Source: Actinomadura alba (lineage in GTDB: Bacteria; Actinomycetota; Actinomycetes; Streptosporangiales; Streptosporangiaceae). From it: DNA of 40,747 nt. Under the pieces are notes generated by a model. The model did not search any database and had not been told where the DNA came from. It saw only the letters and a list, made by a program, of their open reading frames with translations. Each line of letters opens with the position of its first letter. The first letter of the stretch is position 1. Where the stretch lies: contig NZ_JABVEC010000051.1 of assembly GCF_014323705.1 (NCBI RefSeq), positions 1 to 40,747 of the forward strand, written 5' to 3'. Positions 24,010 through 32,006 of this stretch are shown one piece after another. Made by a program: the position numbers and the translations under genes.

Positions 24010-24713
24010 CCTTGCAAGCGGCCGCGGCCTCGGTCGATCGCGTCCGGACGGCCCTCCGGGGGGTGCCGGAGGCGAACGCCCGCGTCGGCGGCAGCACCGC
24101 CCAGGATCTCGACATCGCGCGCGCCCAGGGCCATGACCGGCGGGTGGTCATCCCGCTCGTGCTGGCCGTGGTCCTCGGGGTGCTGATCGTGCTGCTCAGG
24201 TCGCTCGTCGCTCCCCTGCTGCTTGTCGCCTCGGTCGTGCTGTCGTACTTCACGGCCCTGGGCGGCAGCTGGTTGATCTTCAACCATCTGCTCGGTTTTC
24301 CCGCGGTCGACGTGCAGGTCGCGCTCATGGGCTTCCTGTTCCTGGTCGCCCTGGGCGTCGACTACAACATCTTCCTGGTCTCCAGGATCCGGGAGGAGAC
24401 GGCCCGCCACGGCCATCGCGACGGAGTGCTCCGCGGGCTCGCCGTGACCGGCGGAGTGATCTCGAGCGCGGGTCTCGTGCTCGCCGCCACCTTCGGCTCG
24501 TTGGGCGCGCTCCCCCTGGTGCTCTTCATCGAGATGGGGCTGCTCGTCTCTCTCGGCGTCCTCCTCGACACCTTCCTCGTCCGGTCGGTCATGGTGCCCG
24601 CTCTCGCGCTGGACCTGGGCCGGCTGTTCTGGTGGCCGGGCCGGCTCGCCCATCGCGACGCCGCGGTGGAACCGGCGGTACCGGCGGAGCCGTCCATTCC
24701 GTCGACCCGCTGA
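24010..24713 (+). pseudogene. 5'-truncated MMPL-family transporter
   Basis: About 234 codons match only the C-terminal third of an MMPL (RND-type) transporter: VDRVRTALRGVPEANARVGGST, then five membrane spans with GVDYNIFLVSRIREE and the last span before a short Glu/Pro tail. Complete members are about 700 residues with 12 spans; the N-terminal half, first extracellular domain and spans 1-7 are missing. The similarity starts abruptly just after three TTGCA-type motifs that look like a promoter/operator, suggesting a deletion that removed the 5' part. The frame is open and TTG at 24010 or GTG at 24062 could start a short product, but no convincing ribosome site is visible. Confidence 0.8.
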
Positions 24714-24719
24714 TCCTCA

Positions 24720-24750
24720 CCTGAGGGGCCCGCTCTCCGGGCCCCTCAGG
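24720..24750. terminator. Bidirectional hairpin terminator
   Basis: A perfect 13-bp stem CCTGAGGGGCCCG/CGGGCCCCTCAGG encloses a 5-base CTCTC loop between the convergent MMPL remnant and the six-span membrane protein. Symmetric, so it can stop transcription from both sides. Confidence 0.9.
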
Positions 24751-24760
24751 CGAGCACCGC

Positions 24761-25321
24761 TCAGGCCGGCGCGGCCTGGGACGCCAGCCCCCGCCAGGCG
24801 AAGTGGACGCAGCCCGCCATGAGCGTCACTCCGGAAAGCACGCCACTGACGAGGGGCACCCACTCGACGGCGGACGTCGCGGCGAGGACGAGCCCAGCGA
24901 CACCGAACAAACTGAGGATCACACCGGGCAGAAGAATTCCGCGGTGCTTCCAGACCGGTGCGAGTGCGATGAAATGGACGCCCACGACGACCGCGACCCA
25001 CGCGACGTTGGTCTCCTCGGGCCGGTCCCAGGCGCCCAGCAACGCGATCCCACCGAAGAGCAGTACGACCTCGGCCGCGACGATCAGCCAGTAAGCCCGG
25101 CTGAACATGTTCGTCACCCCGGGAACGGCCTCCGGCTCGGCACCGGTGGCCCTCGCCCGTCTGATCGAGAGGACCCACATCCCGACGACGCTGACGAGCG
25201 CAAGGATCGCGAGCGCGCGGAGGACCGCTCCGACCGCACCGTTCAGCGGTCTGTGCGCGTTGACGATCACAAAGACGGCACCGAAGGTCGCACCGATCAA
25301 CATTCCGGTCATACGTTGCAT
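24761..25321 (-). CDS. Six-span membrane protein of unknown function
   Basis: 186 residues from ATG at 25321 (AAGG about 9-10 bases upstream); the frame stays open upstream but the added 32 residues look non-coding. Six hydrophobic segments are visible at about 6-22, 32-52, 75-97, 103-122, 128-150 and 158-180, with short loops and an RRARATGAEPE cytoplasmic loop after the second. I do not recognise a family. It is alone on its strand, converging on the MMPL remnant and divergent from the acetyltransferase. Confidence 0.75.
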   Translation of the reverse strand: MQRMTGMLIGATFGAVFVIVNAHRPLNGAVGAVLRALAILALVSVVGMWVLSIRRARATGAEPEAVPGVTNMFSRAYWLIVAAEVVLLFGGIALLGAWDRPEETNVAWVAVVVGVHFIALAPVWKHRGILLPGVILSLFGVAGLVLAATSAVEWVPLVSGVLSGVTLMAGCVHFAWRGLASQAAPA

Positions 25322-25564
25322 GACCGGCAACCTTATCGACGCGTTGATCACTGATCGGCCCGCGGGCATGCCTGGGCGAGGACCGCCGACGAACCCGCCC
25401 TGGGCGCCGGCCATCACCCGTACGTGTGTCTAAAGGGGCTGCCCGGCGGCCACCTTGCGGCGGGGACCGCCGGCCCGCCCGGCGGGCGCGCTGGGACCGA
25501 TGATCGATCCGGCACGCCCACTTCACAGCTGGCCTCTTCTCGCCGCAAGAGACAGCATGGACCC

Positions 25565-26122
25565 ATGGGCGACGTCGAACTGCAGCGCCTTGACGGCGCA
25601 CAGACCCGGGCACACTTCGAAGAGATCCAGGTCGTTTACGCGGCAGCGTTCCCTGGCAACGACCTCGGCGACCACGAGCACAGGACCATGGGACAGGCCG
25701 CGTCTGCCGGATTCGAAACGGTCACAGCCAGCACGCAAGGAACGTTGGTGGGCTTCGTCTACGGCTTGCCGCTCTCCCTGCACTCTGCATGGTGGAAGGG
25801 TCTCAAGCCGTCTCGCTCGGATGACTTTACCGCCGAGACCGGGCGCCGTACCTTCGCCGTGATCGACTTGGCGGTGCTCCCCTCGCACCGAGGCCAAGGG
25901 CTTGGCCGACGCCTCATGGACGAGCTGCTTGGGTCACGGTCCGAGGAGCGTGCCACGCTCGCAACGAATCCGGACGAGCGTGGCGTCCAGCAGATGTACG
26001 AGCGTTGGGGTTGGAGCAGGGTCGGCCGCGTCCCCGGCACGGCGGGCGAAACAAATCCCGCGTTCGACCTCTACGTGATGGCCTTGCGCTCAGTCCCCGA
26101 CTCCAGCAGCAGCTCCCGGTAA
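25565..26122 (+). CDS. GNAT-family N-acetyltransferase
   Basis: 185 residues from ATG at 25565; no clear ribosome site precedes it, so the message may be leaderless or start poorly. The acetyl-CoA binding motif A is well preserved (VIDLAVLPSHRGQGLGRRLMDELLG, about 98-122), followed by YERWGWSRVG typical of motif B. Substrate unknown. Its codon use is less GC-biased at third positions than its neighbours, hinting at later acquisition. Confidence 0.88.
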   Translation: MGDVELQRLDGAQTRAHFEEIQVVYAAAFPGNDLGDHEHRTMGQAASAGFETVTASTQGTLVGFVYGLPLSLHSAWWKGLKPSRSDDFTAETGRRTFAVIDLAVLPSHRGQGLGRRLMDELLGSRSEERATLATNPDERGVQQMYERWGWSRVGRVPGTAGETNPAFDLYVMALRSVPDSSSSSR

Positions 26123-26264
26123 CCGATCACGGCAGCCTGATTTCGGCTCCGCAGCGGGATGGCCTCAAGAACCTGACCCGCCAACACGCCTTGCCCGCGT
26201 TGAGTACTTCCCTCACCTGGGCGCCGGTGAACATCCGGCGAACCACCTCAGGCCGGGCGAAGGC

Positions 26265-28850
26265 TCACCTGCCGGCCCGCCGCTCACCCAGGCTCCGCGC
26301 GAGCACGTCGCGTGCGCGGCTCACCCCCGCCTCGTTGCCGAGACTGCGGTAGATGTCCAGTGCCTGGGCGGCGGGCTCCCTGGCCTCCTCGGCGCGGCCC
26401 GCGTCGAGGAGGACCTCGGCCAGGGTGCGCAGGCCGCGCGCCTCCCACCAGCGATCATCGAGCCGGCGGAAGCTCTCGACCGTCTGCCACAGGACGCCGA
26501 CCGCGTCGGCGTCGCGGCCGAGGCGGCCGAGGGCCCGGCCCTCCGACAGTTGCGTGCGGGCGACCCCCCACGAGTCACCGAGGCCTTCCAGCGTGTTCTC
26601 GGCGCGCCGAACGAAGGCGAGTTCGCGCAACCCGTTCCGGGGGTCGCCGACCTCGCCCGCCGCGCGCAGGCAGCGCGCCTCCTCCCAGTGCTCGGAGCGC
26701 ACCCGGAAGCTCTCGGCGGCGCGTTCGAGGACCGCCGCCGCCTGGGCGTGCTTGGCGTCCGCCGCCCGCTGGTCGCCGCGCCTGCGCAGATGGCGTCCCT
26801 CCGCGGCCAGCACCTCACCGAGCGCCCGCAGCGTCTGTGACTCGGAGTAGGCGTTGCCGTTGCTCTTGAAGACGTCGAGGGCCTGCTCCAGCAGTTCACG
26901 GGCCTCGTCGTACCGGCGTTGCGCCAATCGCAGCTCGCCGAGGTTCCGCTGGGTGCGCGCGTGCCACCACTGGTCGCCCTCCTCGCGGAAGGCGGCGATC
27001 GCGTCGAGGAGGTAGCGCTGGCCCTCGTCGAGATTGCCCTCGTCGCGAAGGGTCATGCCCACCGTACGGAGGGCGCGGGCGGCCCACCACCGTTCACGTG
27101 ACTCCTCGAAGATCTCCAGAGCCTCCTTGGCGTCGGCCCGCGCCCGGCCGATCTGGCCCAGCCCGCCGAGCACGGCCGCCCGTTCGAGCCGCGCGATGCC
27201 GACCGCGCGGCGATCCCCTAGCCGCCCGGCGGCATCGCACGTGACCTCGGCGACGTGCCGCCACTCGGTCCAGAACACCCGCATGGAATGGAACAGCGAG
27301 CACGACGCACGGCCGAGCCGCCACACGAGAGCCCACAGCCGCAGGCCGGTGGCCTGGTCCACCAGGGCGAGCAGCGCCATCCGCTCGCTGGTGAGCCAGT
27401 CCATCGCGACCGTGCCACCACGGGATCCGCCGCCCCCGCCGCCCTGGCGATGCCAGTCCTGCGGCCACCGCGCCGCCGCCATCTGTTCCGCGCGCTCCCG
27501 GTAACCACCCAGGACCCGCTCGATGGCCGCCTGCCGGTGTTCGACGGTGTCCTCCTTGTCGGCCCGCTCACGCGCATAGAGCCGTACGAGGTCGTGCAGC
27601 CGATAGCGCGTCGCCCCCGTACGGTCCACGCCGGAATGTTCGACCAGCTGCGCGTCGACCAGCGCCTCGAGCAGGTCGCCGCCCTCCAGCTCCGACACGC
27701 CGAGCAGCTCGCCCGCCGCCCAGCCCTGGACGTCGGGTGCCGCGAGCAACCCGAACGAGCGCAGCAGCCGGCGCTGGGTCTCGGTGCAGTCGTCGTAGCT
27801 GAGCTGCAGAGAGGCCCGGACGCTCTGGTCGATGCGCTGCGCGACCTCGAGCTCGTCCAGCCGCCGGCGCCTCTCGTCGGCCAGCCGGTCGGCCATCTCC
27901 TGTAGCGACCAGTTCTCCCGGGCGGCCAGCCGTCCACCGCAGATGCTGATCGCCAGCGGCAGCCGGCCGCACAGCTCGACGATCGCGACGGCCGAGGCGA
28001 GGTCGTCGGACACGCGGTCGTCACCGGCCAGCCTCGTGAGCAGCTCGATGCCCTGTGCCTCGGTGAACTCGCGGAGCCGGCGGTCGTTGGTGTTGCGCAG
28101 GTAGAGGGGCTGCCGGGAGGTCACCAGGACGGCGCAGCCGGGCTCCGGCGGGATCAGCGCCTGTACCTGCTCGGCGTCATGCGCGTTGTCGAGATGGACG
28201 AGGATGCGCCGCCCCCGCACCCACGTCCACCAGAGCTTGCGCAGTTCCTCGAGGCCACCGGGAGCGGTCGTCAGCCGGGCGCCCAGTGCGAGCAGGAAGC
28301 CGGTGAGCACCTCCTCGGGCCGCACCCGTGACGCTCCCCCGCCGCGCAGGTCGAAGTAGAGCTGGCCGTCCGGATACCGTGAGGCCACCTCATGGGCGAA
28401 CCGCGTGGCGAGCGCCGACTTGCCCACCCCGGCCGGGCCGTGGATCGACACGACGCGCGCGCCGGTCGGCGCGTCGTCGCGTGAGCGCCTTCTCGGGTGG
28501 GCATCCTCGAACAGCCGCCGCAGCTCCGCGAGCGAGTCCGCGCGGCCGGTGAAGTGCGCGATGACCGGGGGCAGCTGAGCGGGCGGCCGGTGACCGGCGT
28601 CCTCGGCGGCCGCCTCGATCTCGGCCGACCCGCCCGCCCGCTGGGTGCTCCAGGCGACCAGGCCGGCGAGCAGCGTCACCCCGCCCGTCACGGCGAACCG
28701 TGCCGCGACCGGAAGCTCCACCAGGTCGAGCGACATGGTCAGGCCGGTGACCGCAGCGGTTAGACCGCCGACCGTCCACGGCGCCGCGAGCCGGGTCGCC
28801 CGCGACGCCCGCTCAGCGCCGGCAACAGTTCCGGACGCCCTTCTGGCCAT
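26265..28850 (-). CDS. Membrane-anchored STAND (NB-ARC) ATPase with TPR repeats
   Basis: 861 residues. Two short hydrophobic segments (about 26-42 and 52-68) precede an NB-ARC module: FTGRADSLAELRRLF, Walker A GPAGVGKSA (138-146), Walker B RILVHLD (about 215-221), GRLPLAISICGGRLA and the LHDLVRLYA block near 425. The C-terminal half (about 540-850) is TPR-like, with at least six units sharing a W(W)xARxLRxxG core. STAND proteins act as ATP-driven switches that oligomerise on sensing a ligand via their repeats. No AfsR-like DNA-binding domain is present; instead the head is membrane-bound, so the output is unclear. A GAGGG lies 5 bases before the ATG. Confidence 0.88.
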   Translation of the reverse strand: MARRASGTVAGAERASRATRLAAPWTVGGLTAAVTGLTMSLDLVELPVAARFAVTGGVTLLAGLVAWSTQRAGGSAEIEAAAEDAGHRPPAQLPPVIAHFTGRADSLAELRRLFEDAHPRRRSRDDAPTGARVVSIHGPAGVGKSALATRFAHEVASRYPDGQLYFDLRGGGASRVRPEEVLTGFLLALGARLTTAPGGLEELRKLWWTWVRGRRILVHLDNAHDAEQVQALIPPEPGCAVLVTSRQPLYLRNTNDRRLREFTEAQGIELLTRLAGDDRVSDDLASAVAIVELCGRLPLAISICGGRLAARENWSLQEMADRLADERRRRLDELEVAQRIDQSVRASLQLSYDDCTETQRRLLRSFGLLAAPDVQGWAAGELLGVSELEGGDLLEALVDAQLVEHSGVDRTGATRYRLHDLVRLYARERADKEDTVEHRQAAIERVLGGYRERAEQMAAARWPQDWHRQGGGGGGSRGGTVAMDWLTSERMALLALVDQATGLRLWALVWRLGRASCSLFHSMRVFWTEWRHVAEVTCDAAGRLGDRRAVGIARLERAAVLGGLGQIGRARADAKEALEIFEESRERWWAARALRTVGMTLRDEGNLDEGQRYLLDAIAAFREEGDQWWHARTQRNLGELRLAQRRYDEARELLEQALDVFKSNGNAYSESQTLRALGEVLAAEGRHLRRRGDQRAADAKHAQAAAVLERAAESFRVRSEHWEEARCLRAAGEVGDPRNGLRELAFVRRAENTLEGLGDSWGVARTQLSEGRALGRLGRDADAVGVLWQTVESFRRLDDRWWEARGLRTLAEVLLDAGRAEEAREPAAQALDIYRSLGNEAGVSRARDVLARSLGERRAGR

Positions 28851-29126
28851 CGACGCCCTCCGTTACCGGTTCCCGTCTGTCCCGGTGAACACGATCTCGT
28901 CTACCACTGACATCGGCCAAGGCCGGTGGCGCTCGGGGCCGACGGCGCCGTGCACCTCGCCAGGCCGATTTCCGCTGGTCGGCGTGGCTTCATCGGTGGT
29001 AGGCCCGGCAGCGGCGCATCCTGGCGTTAGCCAACTGTTCACCGACCGGCGACCTCACTGAGTACGACTCCGTGGCTCGGCGAACCGTTCCCCCGCCCCC
29101 GCCGTCGTCTCAGCGGATTCCCTGCC
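28851..29126. other. Intergenic stretch without a recognised gene
   Basis: 276 bases upstream of the STAND ATPase start and beyond the lipoprotein remnant. I see no open frame with coding character, no tRNA fold and no convincing palindrome beyond short GC-rich hairpins (GGCCAAGGCC near 28915). It should hold the promoter of the STAND gene, but no clear -35/-10 pair stands out. Confidence 0.4.
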
Positions 29127-29300
29127 TCACTCGAGCCGGATGCGGCTGAGCGCCTGGCGTACCAGCGTCTCCGCCTCGGCCCGTACCTGCGCGGCGGGAC
29201 GCTCTGCCATGAAGCTCACACGCACGAGCACGTTGGCGCGCCTGGTCCACAACTCGACGTTGTTCTCCCCGGTGTACGGCTCGCGCCGGTCGGGGGTCGG
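29127..29300 (-). pseudogene. C-terminal remnant of a secreted lipoprotein-like gene
   Basis: A minus-strand frame ending at TGA (29129-29127) encodes ENNVELWTRRANVLVRVSF followed by MAERPAAQVRAEAETLVRQA, with strong GC-third-position coding bias. The pattern resembles C-termini of actinobacterial DUF3558-like secreted lipoproteins. There is no usable start: the frame runs upstream to a stop near 29385 without a plausible initiator, and the preceding coding-like residues (VPDGPSTVAPVRGG) are in a different frame, suggesting a frameshift plus loss of the 5' part. It lies directly downstream of the 61-residue protein. Confidence 0.5.
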
Positions 29301-29384
29301 AGGCAGCAGAGGGACGGGGTACCGCCCCGGACGGGCGCGACCGTCGACGGGCCGTCGGGAACGCGGGTCACGTGGTGGGGCCGG

Positions 29385-29570
29385 TCAGCCCCGCAGCGCC
29401 CGGCGGGCGAGCTTGAACCCGAAGCCCAGCCCCAGCTGAAGCGGGATTCCCACACCACACGCGCCGGCGAAGGCGAGCGCGACCGGCTCCACGATCGGGA
29501 GCAGCAACCGCACCGTTCCCGCGAGACCATCCGGCAGGGTCAGCTTCGGAATCGTGATGGTGATCGTCAT
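29385..29570 (-). CDS. 61-residue hydrophobic protein downstream of a magnesium riboswitch
   Basis: ATG at 29570 is preceded by GGGAGG at 6 bases, an excellent site. The product begins with a Thr/Ile strand-like segment (TITITIPKLTLPDG), then one long hydrophobic, Gly-rich segment from about residue 20 to 52 (VRLLLPIVEPVALAFAGACG onward, containing the only Cys) and ends in a basic KLARRALRG tail, as in small single-pass membrane proteins. I recognise no family. It is the first ORF of substantial length behind the M-box, after a 26-codon ORF, and is therefore a candidate Mg-responsive membrane microprotein analogous in size (not sequence) to MgtS or KdpF. Confidence 0.75.
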   Translation of the reverse strand: MTITITIPKLTLPDGLAGTVRLLLPIVEPVALAFAGACGVGIPLQLGLGFGFKLARRALRG

Positions 29571-29668
29571 GACGGACCTCCCGTCCGCGGCGTGCCGCGG
29601 CGCTGCGCAACCCGTCACGCGTGACCGCCGGTATGTCCGGCCGGGGTCGGCCGGCTCGACGGCGCGGG

Positions 29669-29749
29669 TCAGCGCAGGCGGCGTACGCCACGCATGCCAG
29701 GTGAAGCGGAATCGAACCAGCGATGATGATGATCGCTGCCGGGACTCAT
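29669..29749 (-). CDS. 26-residue His-triplet ORF directly behind the M-box riboswitch
   Basis: ATG at 29749 is preceded by GAGGAGG with the GGAGG 8 bases away, the strongest ribosome site in this part of the window. The peptide is short and hydrophilic: Asp6-His7-His8-His9-Arg10-Trp11 near the start and a basic GVRRLR end. It starts about 78 bases after the riboswitch aptamer and 98 bases before the next ORF. It may be a regulatory leader peptide whose translation tunes the downstream gene, or a small metal-binding protein. No homologue is known to me. Confidence 0.55.
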   Translation of the reverse strand: MSPGSDHHHRWFDSASPGMRGVRRLR

Positions 29750-29826
29750 CCCGTTCACCTCCTCGCGCTCATGCCACGCCGGACCGGGACCGCGCACGGT
29801 CGACGACGTGGTGACGACGGCAGGAC

Positions 29827-29991
29827 GCACCCCTCACGTAAGAGCTTTGGCAATGCACGGCGTGATCCCGCAAGCGGGAAGCCACCTGGGGTCACCCCTT
29901 GAGCCGGGGAGACCTGTCCTGACCCAGGGCGTCTCTCGACGTTGCGGGTCAGTGGCCTTTGTCCGCGCATACGCCTCACCTAACGAGGTGC
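29827..29991 (-). ncRNA. M-box (ykoK leader) magnesium riboswitch
   Basis: Read on the minus strand, the 165-base element matches the M-box in order and spacing: 5' CGTTAGGTGAGGC, a central GGCCACTGACCCGC, then GTCGAGAGACGCCCTGGGTC, and the 3' block GCATTGCCAAAGCTCTTACG. The ends pair as P1 (GCACCTCGT with ACGTGAGGGGTGC). These are the conserved elements of the Bacillus mgtE leader, which senses Mg2+ and shuts off expression when Mg2+ is plentiful. Downstream, an expression platform may involve hairpin GACCG-TGCG-CGGTC enclosed by CCACG/CGTGG before the strong GGAGG. No MgtE, MgtA or CorA gene follows within this window. Confidence 0.95.
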
Positions 29992-30079
29992 GGCACTTCT
30001 AGTGGACCCGCTGGTCAGCGCCTTGTCAAACGATGTGGCGGGCAAGGCGGCCGGATCCCCGTGGAGGCGGCGGGCGGGG

Positions 30080-30712
30080 TCAGCCGAGGATGCCGCGGTC
30101 GTAGGCGACGGCGACGGCCGCGGCCCGGTCCTTGACGCCCAGCTTGCCGTAGATGTGGGTGAGGTGGGTCTTGACCGTCGCCTCGCTGATGAACAGGACC
30201 GAGGCGATCTCGCGGTTCGACGTGCCCTTGGCGACGAGCCGCAGCACCTCGCGCTCGCGGCCGCTCAGCGGCTCGTTGCCCGGTGCCCTCACCCGCGAGA
30301 CCAGCCGGGAGGCGACGGCCGGAGACAGCACCGTCCTGCCCTCGGCCGCCGCGCGTACCGCCGTGAAGAGCTCGTCGCGCGGCGCGTCCTTGAGCAGGTA
30401 GCCCGTCGCGCCGGCCTCGATCGCCGGCAGGGTGTCGGAGTCGGTGTCGTACGTGGTGAGCACGAGAACCTTGCAACGCAGCCCACGGCGGATCAGTTCC
30501 GAGATCGCGTCGACCCCGCCCCCGCCCGGCATCCGCAGGTCCATCAGGACCACGTCCGGATCGAGGCGGGCGGCGAGCGCGACACCCTCGGCCCCGTTGG
30601 CGGCTTCGCCGAGCACCTCGAAGCCGGACGACGACGCGAACATGCCGCGCAGCCCGTCCCGTACGACCGGATGGTCGTCGACGATGAGCAGGGTGACGGT
30701 GCGCTCAGCCAT
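30080..30712 (-). CDS. NarL/LuxR-type response regulator
   Basis: 210 residues from ATG at 30712, which overlaps the kinase 3' end by eight bases. Receiver domain: acidic pair in LLIVDDHPVVRDG, phospho-acceptor Asp58 in VVLMDLRMPG, conserved LTTYD and KDAPRDEL. C-terminal LuxR HTH: LSGREREVLRLVAKGTSNREIASVLFISEATVKTHLTHIYGKLGV. Paired with the kinase immediately upstream and, further upstream, an ABC-2 exporter that it probably controls. Confidence 0.95.
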   Translation of the reverse strand: MAERTVTLLIVDDHPVVRDGLRGMFASSSGFEVLGEAANGAEGVALAARLDPDVVLMDLRMPGGGGVDAISELIRRGLRCKVLVLTTYDTDSDTLPAIEAGATGYLLKDAPRDELFTAVRAAAEGRTVLSPAVASRLVSRVRAPGNEPLSGREREVLRLVAKGTSNREIASVLFISEATVKTHLTHIYGKLGVKDRAAAVAVAYDRGILG

Positions 30713-31997
30713 AGCGCACCAACGGTACGCGAACGGAGACGGCGGTGCCCCGTCCGGGTTCGGTCTCGATGTCGAAGGCCCCGGCGATGCGCTCCACGCG
30801 CATCCGCATGCCACCGAGGCCGAAGCCCCGGCTGGCCTCCCGGTAGGGCGGCGCAAGGGGATCGAAGCCGCGACCGTCGTCGCGGACGTCCAGGCTCACC
30901 TCGTCGTCCATGTACGAGAGGGTGACGCCGACCCGTGTGGCGCGGGCGTGCCGGCTCGCGTTGGCGAGGGACTCCTGGGCGACGCGCAGCAGCGTGGCCT
31001 CGACCTCGTCGTGCAACGGCTCGACGATGCCGGTGACCGTGCAATCGGCGGCGACGCCCGACGACGCCGACCATGCCTCGGCCATCTTCTTGAGGGCCTC
31101 GGGCAGGGCATCGTGCTCCAGTGCCCCGGGCCCGAGGTCCTGCACTGAGCGGCGGGCCTCACCAAGACTCTGCCGGGCGAGGGCCGCGGCCCGCTCGATG
31201 TGGTCGCGGGCGGCCGACGGGTCCTCCTGGTCGGCCGCCGCCTGAAGCTGGGTGATGATGCCCGCGAGCCCCTGGGCGATGGTGTCGTGGATCTCCGCGG
31301 CGAGGCGGCGGCGCTCGTCGTCGACACCGGCCTCCCTGGCCTGGACGAGCAACTGGGCGTGGAGCGCCGCGTTCTCCTGGAGCGCCTGTTCCAGCCGTGC
31401 GTTGGTCCGCTCCAGCTCCACGATGGTGGCCTCGTCCGCCCTGGTGTTCTGCTCCTCCTGGAACCCGAGGTGCCCGAAGAAGAGGGACAGCGAGGTGTTG
31501 AGCGCGAACAGCGCGCCGAAGCCCACCCACTGCACCGCGTTCTCCGGCGGCAACCCCCCGGACTGCGAACCCGCCATGGTCACGGCCGTTCCGACCACTC
31601 CCGCGTACGCCGCAGGGCGCGGCATCAGCCGGTCGGCGTCGAAGTAACCGAGCACCGCGTAGACGGCGAAGAACGGGTTGAGCCAGGTGAGCGCGAAGGC
31701 CAGCGCGAGGCGCACGGTGTAGTAGACCCGGCCGGCCACGGTGTACTCGGACGGCGTGGCACCCCCGGGCCGCTGCCTGACCTCGGGCCGCCGCCGCTCG
31801 GGCCGGCTCCACCACAGCTGGAGCGCGAGCGCGGTCAGGCCGACCGGCACGACGGCGTACATCTCGGCCCGGGTCATGAGCAGATGGGCGGTGGCGGCCG
31901 TGAGCAGCGCGCCGAGAAGCAGCAGGGCGTAGGGACCCCAGCGGAAGAACCGGTCCCACCATTCCTCGACGGTCATCTTGTCCACGGCCACGAGCAT
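30705..31997 (-). CDS. Sensor histidine kinase (HisKA_3 type) with membrane sensor
   Basis: 430 residues. Five or six membrane segments lie in residues 20-175, followed by a coiled coil (about 183-225), the dimerisation/phosphoacceptor helix RRRLAAEIHDTIAQGLAG (His237) and a HATPase domain (ANASRHARATRV, DDGRGFD, RGFGLGGMRMRVERIAG). This is the DesK/NarX-like class. ATG at 31997 has GGGAGA almost touching it; GTG at 31991 is a possible better-spaced start. It begins 9 bases after the ABC permease stop, so kinase, regulator and transporter form one operon. Confidence 0.94.
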   Translation of the reverse strand: MLVAVDKMTVEEWWDRFFRWGPYALLLLGALLTAATAHLLMTRAEMYAVVPVGLTALALQLWWSRPERRRPEVRQRPGGATPSEYTVAGRVYYTVRLALAFALTWLNPFFAVYAVLGYFDADRLMPRPAAYAGVVGTAVTMAGSQSGGLPPENAVQWVGFGALFALNTSLSLFFGHLGFQEEQNTRADEATIVELERTNARLEQALQENAALHAQLLVQAREAGVDDERRRLAAEIHDTIAQGLAGIITQLQAAADQEDPSAARDHIERAAALARQSLGEARRSVQDLGPGALEHDALPEALKKMAEAWSASSGVAADCTVTGIVEPLHDEVEATLLRVAQESLANASRHARATRVGVTLSYMDDEVSLDVRDDGRGFDPLAPPYREASRGFGLGGMRMRVERIAGAFDIETEPGRGTAVSVRVPLVRYG

Positions 31998-32006
31998 TCT
32001 CCCTGG

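Noticed and set aside
29808..30002. Small plus-strand ORF opposite the M-box
   Set aside because: The conserved sequence is fully explained by the minus-strand riboswitch; the ORF has no ribosome site or coding character.
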